64,000 bases of DNA from Gillisia sp. Hel_I_86. Lineage in GTDB: Bacteria > Bacteroidota > Bacteroidia > Flavobacteriales > Flavobacteriaceae. The notes below the pieces were generated by a model, which did not search any database, was not told the DNA's origin, and saw only the letters and a program-made list of their open reading frames with translations. Positions within the stretch are counted from its first letter, which is position 1, and each line of letters begins with the position of its first letter. Shown in pieces: positions 1 to 9,087 of the stretch. The position numbers were made by a program, and so were the translations under genes. The DNA lies in NCBI RefSeq assembly GCF_007827275.1, contig NZ_VISE01000001.1, positions 2,170,001 to 2,234,000 of the forward strand. The letters are read 5' to 3'.

Positions 1-88
1 TTTATTTCAGGGTCTCAATTTATTGTACTGATTCTTGGTGTCCTGATATTCTGAAACAATTCCGATAGCTATCGGAACAGAATGACGT
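1..88. repeat. Dispersed intergenic repeat, copy 1
   Basis: This stretch begins with TTTATTTCAGGGTCT, has a variable middle, and continues with ATTCTGAAACAATTCC followed by the palindrome centred on gatagctatc and then GGAACAGAATGACGT. The same two conserved blocks recur near 19.3 kb (inverted) and 47.1-48.7 kb. It is intergenic and has no reading frame of note. The left side may continue beyond the window. The remaining bases to 244 hold no feature I can support. Confidence 0.6.
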
Positions 89-244
89 ACTTTTTCAGTT
101 TATGACACTTTACGGATATACAATAATAATATAAGGAAACAAAAGAATCATTTAAAACAAAAAAGCCAATAACAAGTATTTCAAGTCTAGGAAGACCATT
201 AAAATTACATGTTATTAGCTCTAGCATTCCTTCTGAAGAAAAAT

Positions 245-445
245 TTAACTCACTTCAAAGGAAATTTTCACGTTTACTCGATACTCGGTTAAATTCTCAC
301 CTTGCACTCGTGCACTTTGGTCTTTTATGTAAACAGATTTGATGTTTTTTACTGTTTTTGCCGCATGCATTACTGCATTTTTAGCGGCATCTTCCCAACC
401 TTTACTAGAGGTTGCCATTACTTCGATCACTTTAATTACTGGCAT
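245..445 (-). CDS. Dodecin family flavin-binding protein
   Basis: A 66-residue protein of the dodecin family: small beta-alpha-beta-beta subunits that form a hollow dodecamer and store or buffer flavins in the cytosol. The family pattern is clear: an N-terminal KVIEV strand, then TSSKGWEDAAKNAV with the flavin-stacking tryptophan at residue 17, and a C-terminal YRVNVKISFEV strand. Length equals that of known dodecins. It stands alone, transcribed away from the Nfu gene's 3' end on the same strand. The family assignment is firm; which flavin it binds cannot be told. Confidence 0.93.
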   Translation of the reverse strand: MPVIKVIEVMATSSKGWEDAAKNAVMHAAKTVKNIKSVYIKDQSARVQGENLTEYRVNVKISFEVS

Positions 446-559
446 AATATTTTTTTTAAATGGGTTATTATTAATTACCTATCTAAGGTACTAAATTATA
501 AAGGCCTTGTTTATAAAGCTTTGTTAAATGGCCAATCCTAAGTATTTGGTTTATAAGGA

Positions 560-1483
560 CTATCCGTTTATGGCTTCTACGGTTTCTACTTTTCCTTGTA
601 GCATATCCCGCATCATGGTTTCGATCCCGTTTTTTAAGGTGGCGGTAGATGAAGGACAACCACTACAAGCACCTTGTAAAATCACTTTTACTGTTTTGGT
701 TTCTTCATTATAAGAGTCGAAAATAATATTTCCACCATCACTGGCCACTGCGGGTTTTATATATTCTTCCAAGATCTCGATAACCTGGGTGGAAACAGGG
801 TCTAAATTTTCCAGCTTTTTAGCTTCAGTTGAAGCAACATCTTTATCTCCAGGTTCCTTTTCAAGGGTTTCCTTTAAAACGATGTCTTTCCCGTCCTGGA
901 TATATTTAGTGATAAATTCACGCAGTTCCATTGCAATCTCATCCCAGTTTGCGATATCGTATTTATTAATGGAAATATAGTTCTCATCGATAAAAATCTC
1001 CTTTACAAAAGGAAAGTTGAACAAGGCCTGCGCTAAGGGAGCATCTGCGGTAGCATCTATATTTTTGAATTCTGCTGCAGAGATCACCAATTTTTTATTG
1101 GCAACAAATTTCAACACAGAAGGGTTGGGAGTCGTTTCGGCATAGACGGTAACTGGCACTTTTTTAGAAGGTGTGGCAGTGTCATCATCGGCTTTTATGA
1201 TAATTCCATCATTGTTTAAATATTCCAACAATTGTCCTGAAACCTCTTCTTGTACATCTGCCCATTCTATTATATTATACTTTTCTATAGCTATAAAGTT
1301 TTGAGATATAAAAACGGTTTTCACAAATGGCAAATGGAATAATTGCTGTGCCAATGGGGATTTTTTGGCTTCTTCTATATTTCCAAACTCGAAACTTTCA
1401 TGCCTGGTCAAAAACTGATTTGTTTCAAATTTTACAATCGCCGGATTGGACGTAGGTTCTATATTTATGGTATATGTGTTCAT
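560..1483 (-). CDS. NifU/Nfu-type iron-sulfur carrier with duplicated N-domain
   Basis: A 307-residue Fe-S cluster scaffold or carrier acting in the cytosol. It has three parts: an Nfu_N domain (about residues 2-88, with TSNPAIVKFETN), a second Nfu_N domain (about 110-200, TPNPSVLKFVAN) and a C-terminal NifU domain (about 235-305) whose GACSGCPSS carries the two cysteines that bind a bridging 4Fe-4S cluster. I chose the ATG at 1483 rather than the in-frame TTG two codons upstream. The tandem N-domain is seen in several Bacteroidota Nfu proteins. It likely delivers clusters to targets such as MiaB, also encoded in this window. Confidence 0.9.
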   Translation of the reverse strand: MNTYTINIEPTSNPAIVKFETNQFLTRHESFEFGNIEEAKKSPLAQQLFHLPFVKTVFISQNFIAIEKYNIIEWADVQEEVSGQLLEYLNNDGIIIKADDDTATPSKKVPVTVYAETTPNPSVLKFVANKKLVISAAEFKNIDATADAPLAQALFNFPFVKEIFIDENYISINKYDIANWDEIAMELREFITKYIQDGKDIVLKETLEKEPGDKDVASTEAKKLENLDPVSTQVIEILEEYIKPAVASDGGNIIFDSYNEETKTVKVILQGACSGCPSSTATLKNGIETMMRDMLQGKVETVEAING

Positions 1484-1635
1484 CTTCAATATTTTGTTGC
1501 AAAATTACTAAAACAATGTGCGGTAATCTATATATTTACAATTGTTATTCTGGTTGAGTAGATAATCTTACCTTATATTGGATTTATTCTGAATTTTAAA
1601 AGTGCTTGGGTGCTTTGCAAATTATTTGTCATTTA

Positions 1636-2634
1636 ATGAAACTGTATTTTTCCATTAGTTTATTATTCTGTTTAATAATCTCTTCTATTGCTGAAGCGCA
1701 AGAGGTGATCCCTACCTATTCTGATTATTTAACGGACAATCTATATTTATTGCATCCCTCGATGGCAGGTGCCGCGAACTTCAATAAAATTAGGCTTACC
1801 GCAAGACAACAGTGGTTTGACGTTAAAGATGCACCGAGTTTACAAACACTAAGCGTTAATGGGCGACTGGGGGAAAAAATAGGAGTTGGAGGGATTGTTT
1901 TTAACGATAAAAATGGGAACTATTCTAAACAAGGTATTTATGCTACGTTTGCCTATCATTTATTGCTTTCTAGAAGTGAGCTGGACCTCAACCAGTTTTC
2001 ATTTGGGATAAGCCTAGGCGTTATACAGCATAGTTTGGATCAATCTGGGTTTACAGCTTTTGATCCCTTGATTGGGGGTGCGAACCCATCGGATATCTAT
2101 GGAAATATGGATGTTGGAATGTCCTATTATTATTTGGATTTTTTTGCACATGCTACGGTAAAAAACATACTTCCCGTAAGGAGGGAATTGTTCTATTCAG
2201 CTGCGGTGCCCAATAATCAGCGTAAATATTTGTTTTCCACGGGTTATGTTTTTGCAAGAGCAAATAGCGATTGGAGTTTTGAGCCCTCTATCTTGTTTCA
2301 GTTACGGGAGCAAACTTCAGAAAAATCTTTGGATGCAAACCTAAAGGCTTATAGAACTTTGGAATTTGGAGAGCTTTGGGGCGGCATATCCTATAGAAGG
2401 AGTTTTGAAGGCGCCGAATATACCACAGACGGTACAAAGATCAAAAATCAGCAATTGCAATATGTAACTCCGTTTATTGGATTGGAATATAAAAGGTTTC
2501 TTTTCGCCTATACGTATTCGCATCAAATAAACTCCATCGTTTTAAGTAACAATGGGTTCCATCAAATCACCTTAGGATATAATTTTGGAGAAGATAGAGG
2601 AAGATACGATTGTAAATGCCCGGCGATCAATTAA
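1636..2634 (+). CDS. PorP/SprF family type IX secretion membrane protein
   Basis: A 332-residue outer-membrane beta-barrel protein of the PorP/SprF family, which assists secretion or surface attachment of type IX secretion cargo. Family hallmarks are PTYSDYLTDNLYLLHPSMAGAA near the N-terminus, RQQW, and alternating aromatic strands to the C-terminus. The ATG at 1636 gives a clean signal peptide (MKLYFSISLLFCLIISSIAEAQ); the upstream TTG would place ten residues before it. Such genes usually follow a large gliding adhesin (SprB-like), but here none is adjacent, so the cargo is unknown. The 3' end overlaps murI by 4 bases, convergently. Confidence 0.87.
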   Translation: MKLYFSISLLFCLIISSIAEAQEVIPTYSDYLTDNLYLLHPSMAGAANFNKIRLTARQQWFDVKDAPSLQTLSVNGRLGEKIGVGGIVFNDKNGNYSKQGIYATFAYHLLLSRSELDLNQFSFGISLGVIQHSLDQSGFTAFDPLIGGANPSDIYGNMDVGMSYYYLDFFAHATVKNILPVRRELFYSAAVPNNQRKYLFSTGYVFARANSDWSFEPSILFQLREQTSEKSLDANLKAYRTLEFGELWGGISYRRSFEGAEYTTDGTKIKNQQLQYVTPFIGLEYKRFLFAYTYSHQINSIVLSNNGFHQITLGYNFGEDRGRYDCKCPAIN

Positions 2635-3422
2635 AAATCCAGGTAAGAAACTTCTAGGTTGTTTTCCTCAGCTGCTACTAATTTTGCCAATACTTTGGAG
2701 TCTGCATTGCTGAAAAGCAAATGCTTAGGCTTGTGGTCCTCATTATTCATTAGCTCGTGTTCTAAAAGGACTTTTTTGGTTTGCCTCGCTACAGCTTCCC
2801 CAGAATCTATAATGGTCACCTCTGCTGGCAAGATCTCTTTTAGCACGGGGACCAAATAAGGATAATGGCTACAACCTAAAACCAGGTAATCTATTTTAGC
2901 ATCCAACATGGGTTTTAGCAGCTCGAATAATAATTCCTTTATTTCTGCGGAATTTTGCTTTCCTTGTTCAATTAGACGTACCAATCCATTTCCTACCACT
3001 TCTATAATATTGATGTCTTCGGAATAAAGCTCGGACGTCTTGGAGAACAGCTTGCTGGAAAGGGTGCCTTTTGTGGCTAGAATGCCAATAGATTTGGTTC
3101 GGGAGTTAAGTGCTGCCGGCTTAATTGCCGGTTCTATTCCAATAATAGGAAGTGGGTAGGTGTCTCTTAATATTCGTATAGCATTGGTAGTGGCCGTATT
3201 GCATGCCACCACAATAATTTTACAACCCATTGCTATTAGCTTTTCAGTGTTCTTCTTACTTAACGCTATAATTTCCTCGATTGGTTTTTCACCATACGGA
3301 GCATTTTTACTATCAGATAGATAGATGCTGTTTTCTCTTGGCAATAGCTGCATTACTTCCTTCCAAATGGAAGTGCCGCCTACGCCAGAATCAAAAAAAC
3401 CAATGGGTTTAGAATTGCTCAT
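2631..3422 (-). CDS. murI: Glutamate racemase
   Basis: A 263-residue cytosolic enzyme that interconverts L- and D-glutamate for peptidoglycan. It shows the phosphate-binding FDSGVGG near residues 10-16 and the two catalytic cysteines in ACNTATT (Cys74) and GCSHYPYL (Cys184). Length is typical. It is the last gene of the envelope cluster but is separated from the skp-like genes by a strong hairpin terminator, so it may have partly separate transcription. Confidence 0.97.
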   Translation of the reverse strand: MSNSKPIGFFDSGVGGTSIWKEVMQLLPRENSIYLSDSKNAPYGEKPIEEIIALSKKNTEKLIAMGCKIIVVACNTATTNAIRILRDTYPLPIIGIEPAIKPAALNSRTKSIGILATKGTLSSKLFSKTSELYSEDINIIEVVGNGLVRLIEQGKQNSAEIKELLFELLKPMLDAKIDYLVLGCSHYPYLVPVLKEILPAEVTIIDSGEAVARQTKKVLLEHELMNNEDHKPKHLLFSNADSKVLAKLVAAEENNLEVSYLDF

Positions 3423-3435
3423 TGGTACAAAAGTA

Positions 3436-3464
3436 AAAACTGCGCTTCAAGGAAGCGCAGTTTT
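3436..3464 (-). terminator. Rho-independent terminator after the skp gene
   Basis: A perfect 12-bp stem (AAAACTGCGCTT with AAGCGCAGTTTT, 5-base loop) lies between the OmpH-like gene ending at 3487 and the murI start. On the minus strand the stem runs into Ts. Its symmetry would let it act in both directions. Confidence 0.8.
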
Positions 3465-3486
3465 ATGAAATATTATTTGGAAAATA

Positions 3487-3996
3487 TTACATTCCCAATT
3501 CTTTCTTTACATCTGGCATTAAATTATAACCATCTGCCATGATCACTCCAGCTCCGTTAGAAGAGTCCAAAACGTAATCGTATCCTTTTGCTCTTGCAAC
3601 TTTTTGGATTGCAACACGAGCCTTTTCGTAAACCGGCTTTAAAAGATCAAGTTCTTTTTTCTGAAGATCTTGTTGTGCTTTTTGTCCGTGCTCTTGAATC
3701 CTTCTTTGAGTTCCTTGTAGTTCTTGAGCTCTTTTTGCATTTTCTTCATCTGTTTTGGTAGCAGCTTCAGATTCGTAACGTTGCATTGTTTTTTGAGCTT
3801 CGGTCATCATATCCCTGATCTCTGCATCGTAGGTTTTTTGCAATTTTTCCAATTGTCCCATAGCTTCTTTATAAGACGGCATGGTTTCAACCAATTCTTG
3901 TGAGGCAATGTGAGCAACTTTGGATTGTGCGTTTGTAAAAGCTGTTGCTCCAATCATTAAAGCTACTGCTATAAAAAGGGTTCTAAATTGTTTCAT
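3487..3996 (-). CDS. OmpH/Skp family periplasmic chaperone
   Basis: A 169-residue periplasmic protein with a signal peptide (MKQFRTLFIAVALMIGATAFTNAQ), a conserved KVAHIASQELVETMPSYKEA segment and a long charged helical region (residues about 50-130) that forms the tentacle-like coiled coil of Skp trimers. The C-terminal motif GYDYVLDSSNGAGVIM is typical of the family. It should hold unfolded outer-membrane proteins for delivery to BamA, encoded two genes upstream. Second of two adjacent paralogues. Confidence 0.93.
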   Translation of the reverse strand: MKQFRTLFIAVALMIGATAFTNAQSKVAHIASQELVETMPSYKEAMGQLEKLQKTYDAEIRDMMTEAQKTMQRYESEAATKTDEENAKRAQELQGTQRRIQEHGQKAQQDLQKKELDLLKPVYEKARVAIQKVARAKGYDYVLDSSNGAGVIMADGYNLMPDVKKELGM

Positions 3997-4040
3997 TTTT
4001 AAAGTATTAATTGTTAAGTGTTAATGGTTTGCGTTATTTG

Positions 4041-4865
4041 TTAATCGTTATCTTTATTTTCTTTTTCTTCGATCTTTTGCTTTCTAACAGCATCTATCGA
4101 GTCTTTTTTGCGTTGACGTTCTGCTAATATTCTCGCTCTTCTTTCGTCGAATTCCCTTTGCTTTACAGCCCTAATAGAATCTTTTTCTTGCTTTCTTGCT
4201 TCCAAAAGAGCTTCTCTTTCATCCTTCACTTCTTGGACCGCTTGTTGCTTTTCAGCGATCTCTTTATCTTCTTCGACAGTTTGATTCTCTTCGATCTCCA
4301 TTTTTGCGATCTCACCCCTGGAACTTAACTGTTCTCTTTTGGAGGCTCTTGTAATAATTCTTAAAACCTGATCGCTTATGTTATGTTTCTCTGCTGAAAA
4401 AACCATTCCCACATTAGATGTCCTATCAAAAATATAGTCATAATTCCTTTGCGTTCCAATTTCCTGGACCGCATTAAAAACCTGATCCTGAATTGGTTTT
4501 ATCAATTGCTTCTTCTGAATTAAAAAATCCCCATTGGAACCAAAACGTTTTTGTTGATATTCGGCAATTTTGGATTCTTCAAAAGCGATTGTTGCTTCCC
4601 TTTCTTCAATAAGTTCCTTTGTTAATAAAGGCCCCTCTTGTTCCAGGGCAATTTTCATTGTTTCTACTTTTTTAAGATCCCTCTCCAACTCCATTTTCCA
4701 CTGCTGCACTCGTTCTTCCAATTGAGTCGATGCTTCTTTATATTCAGGAACATTTGCCAAGATGAATTCCATATCTATATAAGCGATCCTATTAGGTTTC
4801 TGCGCCTGCACCAATGGCTGCAAACCTGCTAAAAAAACTAGTAGAACAAAAACTTGACGTTTCAT
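4041..4865 (-). CDS. OmpH/Skp family chaperone with long charged C-terminal tail
   Basis: A 274-residue paralogue of the following skp-like gene. After a signal peptide ending near AQ come KPNRIAYIDMEFILANVPEYKEA and a helical arm region, then NYDYIFDRTSNVGMVF. Beyond the normal Skp fold it has about 90 residues of almost uninterrupted E/K/R/Q (residues about 180-274), predicted as a single coiled coil. This double arrangement downstream of bamA is common in Flavobacteriia. The role of the tail is not known to me. Confidence 0.9.
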   Translation of the reverse strand: MKRQVFVLLVFLAGLQPLVQAQKPNRIAYIDMEFILANVPEYKEASTQLEERVQQWKMELERDLKKVETMKIALEQEGPLLTKELIEEREATIAFEESKIAEYQQKRFGSNGDFLIQKKQLIKPIQDQVFNAVQEIGTQRNYDYIFDRTSNVGMVFSAEKHNISDQVLRIITRASKREQLSSRGEIAKMEIEENQTVEEDKEIAEKQQAVQEVKDEREALLEARKQEKDSIRAVKQREFDERRARILAERQRKKDSIDAVRKQKIEEKENKDND

Positions 4866-4896
4866 AGTGTTGCTATTAGAAATAATCGTGCCAAAC

Positions 4897-7533
4897 CTAG
4901 AATTGCTGCCCGATTATAAAGTGAGTTTCCCAACCATTTGGTGATGTTCCTCCAGGGATAGGATCAAAACCGTATCCAAAGTCAATTCCAAGCAATCCAA
5001 ATTGGGGCATAAATATTCTCAATCCGGCACCTGCTGACCTGTTTAATTGGAACGGATTGAAGTCCCTAAAATTGTCATAGGATGCTCCACCTTCTAAAAA
5101 CATTAATGCATAAATAGAAGCAGCAGGTTTTAATGTTATAGGGTATCTTAATTCCAAAGAATATTTATTGTAGATCACCGCCCCATCTTGATTGGTAGCT
5201 TGACTAAAACTTGTTCTGTCCAAAGGCACTAAAGATTGGTTTGGATATCCTCTTAAAGCGATGCTTTCCCTTCCATCTAAACTATATAATCCCAATCCAT
5301 CACCTCCCAAGTAAAAACGCTCAAAAGGCGGAATCCCGCGATCGTTGTTGTAAGCTCCTAGGAAACCATATTCTGCAGCGGTTTTTAAAACAAGAGGGCC
5401 TTTTGGTCCTAGGTTAAATATAGTTGTATACCAAGCAGCATCAAATTTTACTTTGTAAAATTCCAGCCATTTGAATTTTTCCTGATCTATTTTAGCAGGA
5501 TCTCCTACTGCAGTTTCTCCTGGTCTTAATCTTAATCCTTCGGAATTCAAAAGATTTCCATCTGCATCTTCTAGTTGGAACTCTCTTTGGTTTTCAAGAT
5601 CATTATAATCTATCCCGTTCCATAAAGAGTATGGAGGTGTAAATTTTGCTATAAAATTGAATTCGGAACCTACTGTTGGAAATATTGGATTTAATCCTTT
5701 ACTGTTTCGGCTAAGCCCTAAAGTGTAGGTAAGGTTATTAGAGAAACCATCCCCGAAGGTAAACAAGCCTGTATTATAATTGTTTAGATCGTATCTCTGA
5801 AATCCTACTGCTTGAGATAAAGTGAAGTAATCGTCGGGCCATTGTAACCTCTTGGCTAAACCAACATTTACTCCTAAAATATCGAAACTTCTAGATTTAT
5901 CTGCTCTTCTAGTTTGTGGATCATAAAGGAATTGTCTGGTATAAGAAAACGAAGTAGATAAACTCTTGGGTTTTTTACCACCTAGCCATGGTTCTACAAA
6001 AGAGAGACTATAGGTTTGGTAGTAGATACTTGCTTGAGCTCTTAAAGACAGTTTTTGCCCATCTCCCATTGGGATTGGCTTATAAGCTTCTTTATCAAAA
6101 ATACCTGCAAGAGAGAAGTTGTTAAAAGATAGCCCCAAAGTTCCTATAAAACCACCACCACCATATCCACCCTGCAGCTCTATTTGGCTTGCACCAGCTT
6201 CAGTTACGGCATATTCCATATCCAACGTTCCGCTATTGGGATCTACATTTTGGAAATTTGGTTGAACATTTTCTGCATCAAAAAATCCAAGTTGGCCTAT
6301 CTCCCTAATAGTTCTTACTACGTTTTCCTGACTGTATTTTTGTCCAGGTTTGGTTCGCAGCTCACGATATATTACGTGATCTTTGGTTTTGGTATTTCCA
6401 ACAACACTTATCTTGTTGAAGTAAGCTTCCTTCCCTTCCACGATCCTGATCTCAAAATCTATAGTGTCATTATAAACCTTAGTTTCCACCGTATTTATTT
6501 GTGCAAACAAGTACCCGTTGTTCTTATAAAGGTTAGCTATATCCTGAGAATCTGGTTTGGACTGATCTGAGATGCGTTTCTCCAATAGAACACCATTGTA
6601 CACATCGCCTTTGCTTATCCCTAAAGCTCTGGTAAGAAGATCATCTGAATAAACCACATTTCCAACGAAATCTATGTTTCCGATAAAATGCTTGTTTCCT
6701 TCTTCTACCTGAAGTTGCAATGCAACTGTTTTAGGATTTTTTATAATTAAAGTATCCGAAACTATACGTGCATCCCTATATCCTTTTTCCTTGTACTTGT
6801 TTACTATTTCAACTTTATCTGCTTCAAAATCATCGAAATTGAACTTAGATCGTTTCCAAACCCTAAAGAAATTCTTTTCTTTAGTATTGCCCATGGCGCC
6901 TTTAAGTTTAGCATCGCTCAACTCTTCATTTCCAATAAACTCTATATCGTTCACTTTTACCTTTTCCCCACGATCTACATTTACCACCATGTTCACCTTG
7001 CTGGCACCCGTAGTATCGACCACTGGGGTAGTATTTATAGCAACCTTTGTATTAAAGTATCCCTCTTTTTTATATTTGTTCTCTATGTAGTTCTTGGTAG
7101 TGGTTGTAAGGTTTTCTGTAACCTTTGAGCCCGGTGTCAAGGAATTTTCCTTTATAAGTTCTTCTTGAGCAGTTTTCTTTTTAACTCCTTGAATTCTCAC
7201 CTCTGCCAATTCTGGAACTTCTTGAATTTCAAGTTCAAGATCTGCTACATTTCCATCTATATTGGTTACGTAAAAATTAATGTCGCTAAAAAGGCCAAGG
7301 TCCCAAAGTTTCTTTATAACCTTACTTAATTTATCTCCCGGAATAAATATTTCGTCACCAGATTTTAAACCGGTATAGGCTATTACAGTTTGTTCGTTAT
7401 AACTTACTGTACCTGTAACCTCTATCTTTCCTATTGTATATTTACTTCCTCCACCAAGTGGTAGATCTTGTGCCTTAAATGTTAGGGTATACAAAAAACA
7501 AAATGCCAAAAGGCTTAAAAACTTTTTTGACAT
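4897..7533 (-). CDS. bamA: Outer membrane protein assembly factor BamA
   Basis: An 878-residue Omp85 protein that inserts beta-barrels into the outer membrane. The ATG at 7533 gives a signal peptide (MSKKFLSLLAFCFLYTLTFKAQ) and sits 7 bases after the uppS stop; an upstream in-frame start would overlap uppS and bury the signal. Five POTRA domains occupy about residues 25-430 (repeated VxxIxFVGN motifs) and the 16-strand barrel follows, with the conserved SLELRYPI and a C-terminal aromatic (HFIIGQQF). The neighbouring skp genes fit the same pathway. Confidence 0.96.
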   Translation of the reverse strand: MSKKFLSLLAFCFLYTLTFKAQDLPLGGGSKYTIGKIEVTGTVSYNEQTVIAYTGLKSGDEIFIPGDKLSKVIKKLWDLGLFSDINFYVTNIDGNVADLELEIQEVPELAEVRIQGVKKKTAQEELIKENSLTPGSKVTENLTTTTKNYIENKYKKEGYFNTKVAINTTPVVDTTGASKVNMVVNVDRGEKVKVNDIEFIGNEELSDAKLKGAMGNTKEKNFFRVWKRSKFNFDDFEADKVEIVNKYKEKGYRDARIVSDTLIIKNPKTVALQLQVEEGNKHFIGNIDFVGNVVYSDDLLTRALGISKGDVYNGVLLEKRISDQSKPDSQDIANLYKNNGYLFAQINTVETKVYNDTIDFEIRIVEGKEAYFNKISVVGNTKTKDHVIYRELRTKPGQKYSQENVVRTIREIGQLGFFDAENVQPNFQNVDPNSGTLDMEYAVTEAGASQIELQGGYGGGGFIGTLGLSFNNFSLAGIFDKEAYKPIPMGDGQKLSLRAQASIYYQTYSLSFVEPWLGGKKPKSLSTSFSYTRQFLYDPQTRRADKSRSFDILGVNVGLAKRLQWPDDYFTLSQAVGFQRYDLNNYNTGLFTFGDGFSNNLTYTLGLSRNSKGLNPIFPTVGSEFNFIAKFTPPYSLWNGIDYNDLENQREFQLEDADGNLLNSEGLRLRPGETAVGDPAKIDQEKFKWLEFYKVKFDAAWYTTIFNLGPKGPLVLKTAAEYGFLGAYNNDRGIPPFERFYLGGDGLGLYSLDGRESIALRGYPNQSLVPLDRTSFSQATNQDGAVIYNKYSLELRYPITLKPAASIYALMFLEGGASYDNFRDFNPFQLNRSAGAGLRIFMPQFGLLGIDFGYGFDPIPGGTSPNGWETHFIIGQQF

Positions 7534-7540
7534 CTTTTTA

Positions 7541-8278
7541 TTAACTAATCTGCTCACTGGTTTTTCCAAATCTTCGTTCTCTCGTTTGATAATTATAAAT
7601 GGCCTCATATAAATCTTCCCTACGAAAATCTGGCCATAGAATCGTGCTAAAATATAATTCTGCGTATGCTATTTGCCATAACAAAAAGTTGCTTATTCGT
7701 TGTTCGCCACTCGTCCGGATAAGCAAATCCACGTCTGGTAAATTTTGGGTGTAAAGATGCTGATTTATAATTGATTCATCAATAGCATCTAAAGATAATT
7801 CGTCATTTTTTACTTTTTGGCTAATATCTTTGACTGCATGAATCAATTCTTCCCTAGAACCATAGCTTAAAGCTAAAGTTAAAGTCATTCTTTTGTTGTC
7901 TTTCGTCTTCCCTATAACTTCGGCAAGTTCTTTTTGCGCTTTTTTAGGTAGGGTGTCTAGATTGCCTATCGCATTTAACTTAATATTGTTCTTGGTTAGT
8001 GTTTTTATTTCTTTTTTAAGGGAAGTGACCAATAATCGCATTAAGGTATCTACTTCCAATTTTGGCCGGTTCCAATTTTCAGTAGAAAAAGCATATAAAG
8101 TGAGGTTTTGGACACCTAACTCGGCAGAACCTTCCACGACATCACGAACGGCTTTAGTGCCTTCTTCATGTCCCAAGGCACGTAAAAATCCTTTTTGTTT
8201 GGCCCATCTACCGTTTCCATCCATAATAATGGAGATGTGTTTGGGTAAGCTTTCTAGGTTGATTTTTTCTTTGAACAT
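7541..8278 (-). CDS. uppS: Isoprenyl transferase (undecaprenyl diphosphate synthase type)
   Basis: A 245-residue cis-prenyltransferase making the C55 lipid carrier for peptidoglycan and LPS. The signature IIMDGNGRWAKQKG carries the catalytic Asp; SxENWxRP and the C-terminal DLLIRTSGEQRISNFLLWQ are also present. I chose ATG 8278, which gives the normal length; a TTG start further upstream would run into the DUF6089 gene. It is tightly packed with DUF6089 upstream and bamA downstream. Confidence 0.95.
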   Translation of the reverse strand: MFKEKINLESLPKHISIIMDGNGRWAKQKGFLRALGHEEGTKAVRDVVEGSAELGVQNLTLYAFSTENWNRPKLEVDTLMRLLVTSLKKEIKTLTKNNIKLNAIGNLDTLPKKAQKELAEVIGKTKDNKRMTLTLALSYGSREELIHAVKDISQKVKNDELSLDAIDESIINQHLYTQNLPDVDLLIRTSGEQRISNFLLWQIAYAELYFSTILWPDFRREDLYEAIYNYQTRERRFGKTSEQIS

Positions 8279-8279
8279 G

Positions 8280-8987
8280 CTATATATTACAGTAACAAGG
8301 TTTTTTTCCAAATGTAAAGGTAAACGTTACACCCGAAAATACATACCAGTCATTGGTATTTGTGTTACCAAATTCTCTAGGAGGGTTTCTTCTTCCCAGT
8401 AATTCCTGTGGATTACTGCCATCAATATTATCGGTAAAGGTGTATCTCGCCCCTATTTCTATGGCCCCGATAATTTTTGGGGTTAGTGTTTGTTTGTAGC
8501 CAAAAATCACCGGGATGGCAAAGCTCCAGTTGTCCCCTTGTGGCTCCAAGACGCCTGGGAACGGAAGGTCTTCACTTAAATAATGATGTTTTGTGTTAAA
8601 GTACGTGATTCCTGTATAAAGGTAGGGGGTGCTTTGTTGGCCGCCATCATGAAGATCGAAAGAGTAAAAATTAAACTCCAATCCAAAGGAAGCCTCTGCA
8701 ATATGATTGGTGAAACTATAGCCCCTTTCCTGTCTTCTTACCTCGTTGGATTTGGCATCATCTGCTTGAATTTGGGCATATAGCAAAGTGAACCTAAGGC
8801 TATGTCGATCACTCCTGTTCCATTTTGCAATCGCTCCACCAACAACAGTATTAGGGTTCACAAAAGACGATTTTCCTACATCTCCTATATAATTGGCACC
8901 TCCAATAAATGGGCCTATTTCGAAGGTTTGGGAAACAGAAGATTTGGAGAAAGCAAACAAAATAATTAGTAATACTAGATGCCTCAT
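8280..8987 (-). CDS. DUF6089 family outer membrane beta-barrel protein
   Basis: A 235-residue protein with a signal peptide (MRHLVLLIILFAFSKSSVSQ) and a small beta-barrel pattern: IGPFIGGANYIGDVG, alternating aromatic strands, and a GARYTFTDNIDG motif. It ends in PCYCNI. DUF6089 proteins sit before uppS and bamA across Bacteroidota, suggesting an envelope role, but no function is established that I know of. First gene of the uppS-bamA-skp transcription unit. Confidence 0.85.
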   Translation of the reverse strand: MRHLVLLIILFAFSKSSVSQTFEIGPFIGGANYIGDVGKSSFVNPNTVVGGAIAKWNRSDRHSLRFTLLYAQIQADDAKSNEVRRQERGYSFTNHIAEASFGLEFNFYSFDLHDGGQQSTPYLYTGITYFNTKHHYLSEDLPFPGVLEPQGDNWSFAIPVIFGYKQTLTPKIIGAIEIGARYTFTDNIDGSNPQELLGRRNPPREFGNTNTNDWYVFSGVTFTFTFGKKPCYCNI

Positions 8988-9004
8988 AGGTTTTCAAAAG
9001 TTTG

Positions 9005-9033
9005 CAAATATAACAATATTGTTTGCCCTGCAA
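9005..9033 (-). promoter_or_regulatory. Bacteroidota-type promoter for DUF6089-uppS-bamA operon
   Basis: Reading the minus strand, TTG is followed after 18 bases by TATATTTG, matching the Bacteroidota -33/-7 consensus (TTTG, TAnnTTTG). It lies 18-46 bases upstream of the DUF6089 start. Confidence 0.65.
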
Positions 9034-9087
9034 TAATTTAGCCGTTTTTGTATATGCTTATAAACAAATATTGCAAGGTTTTATTGC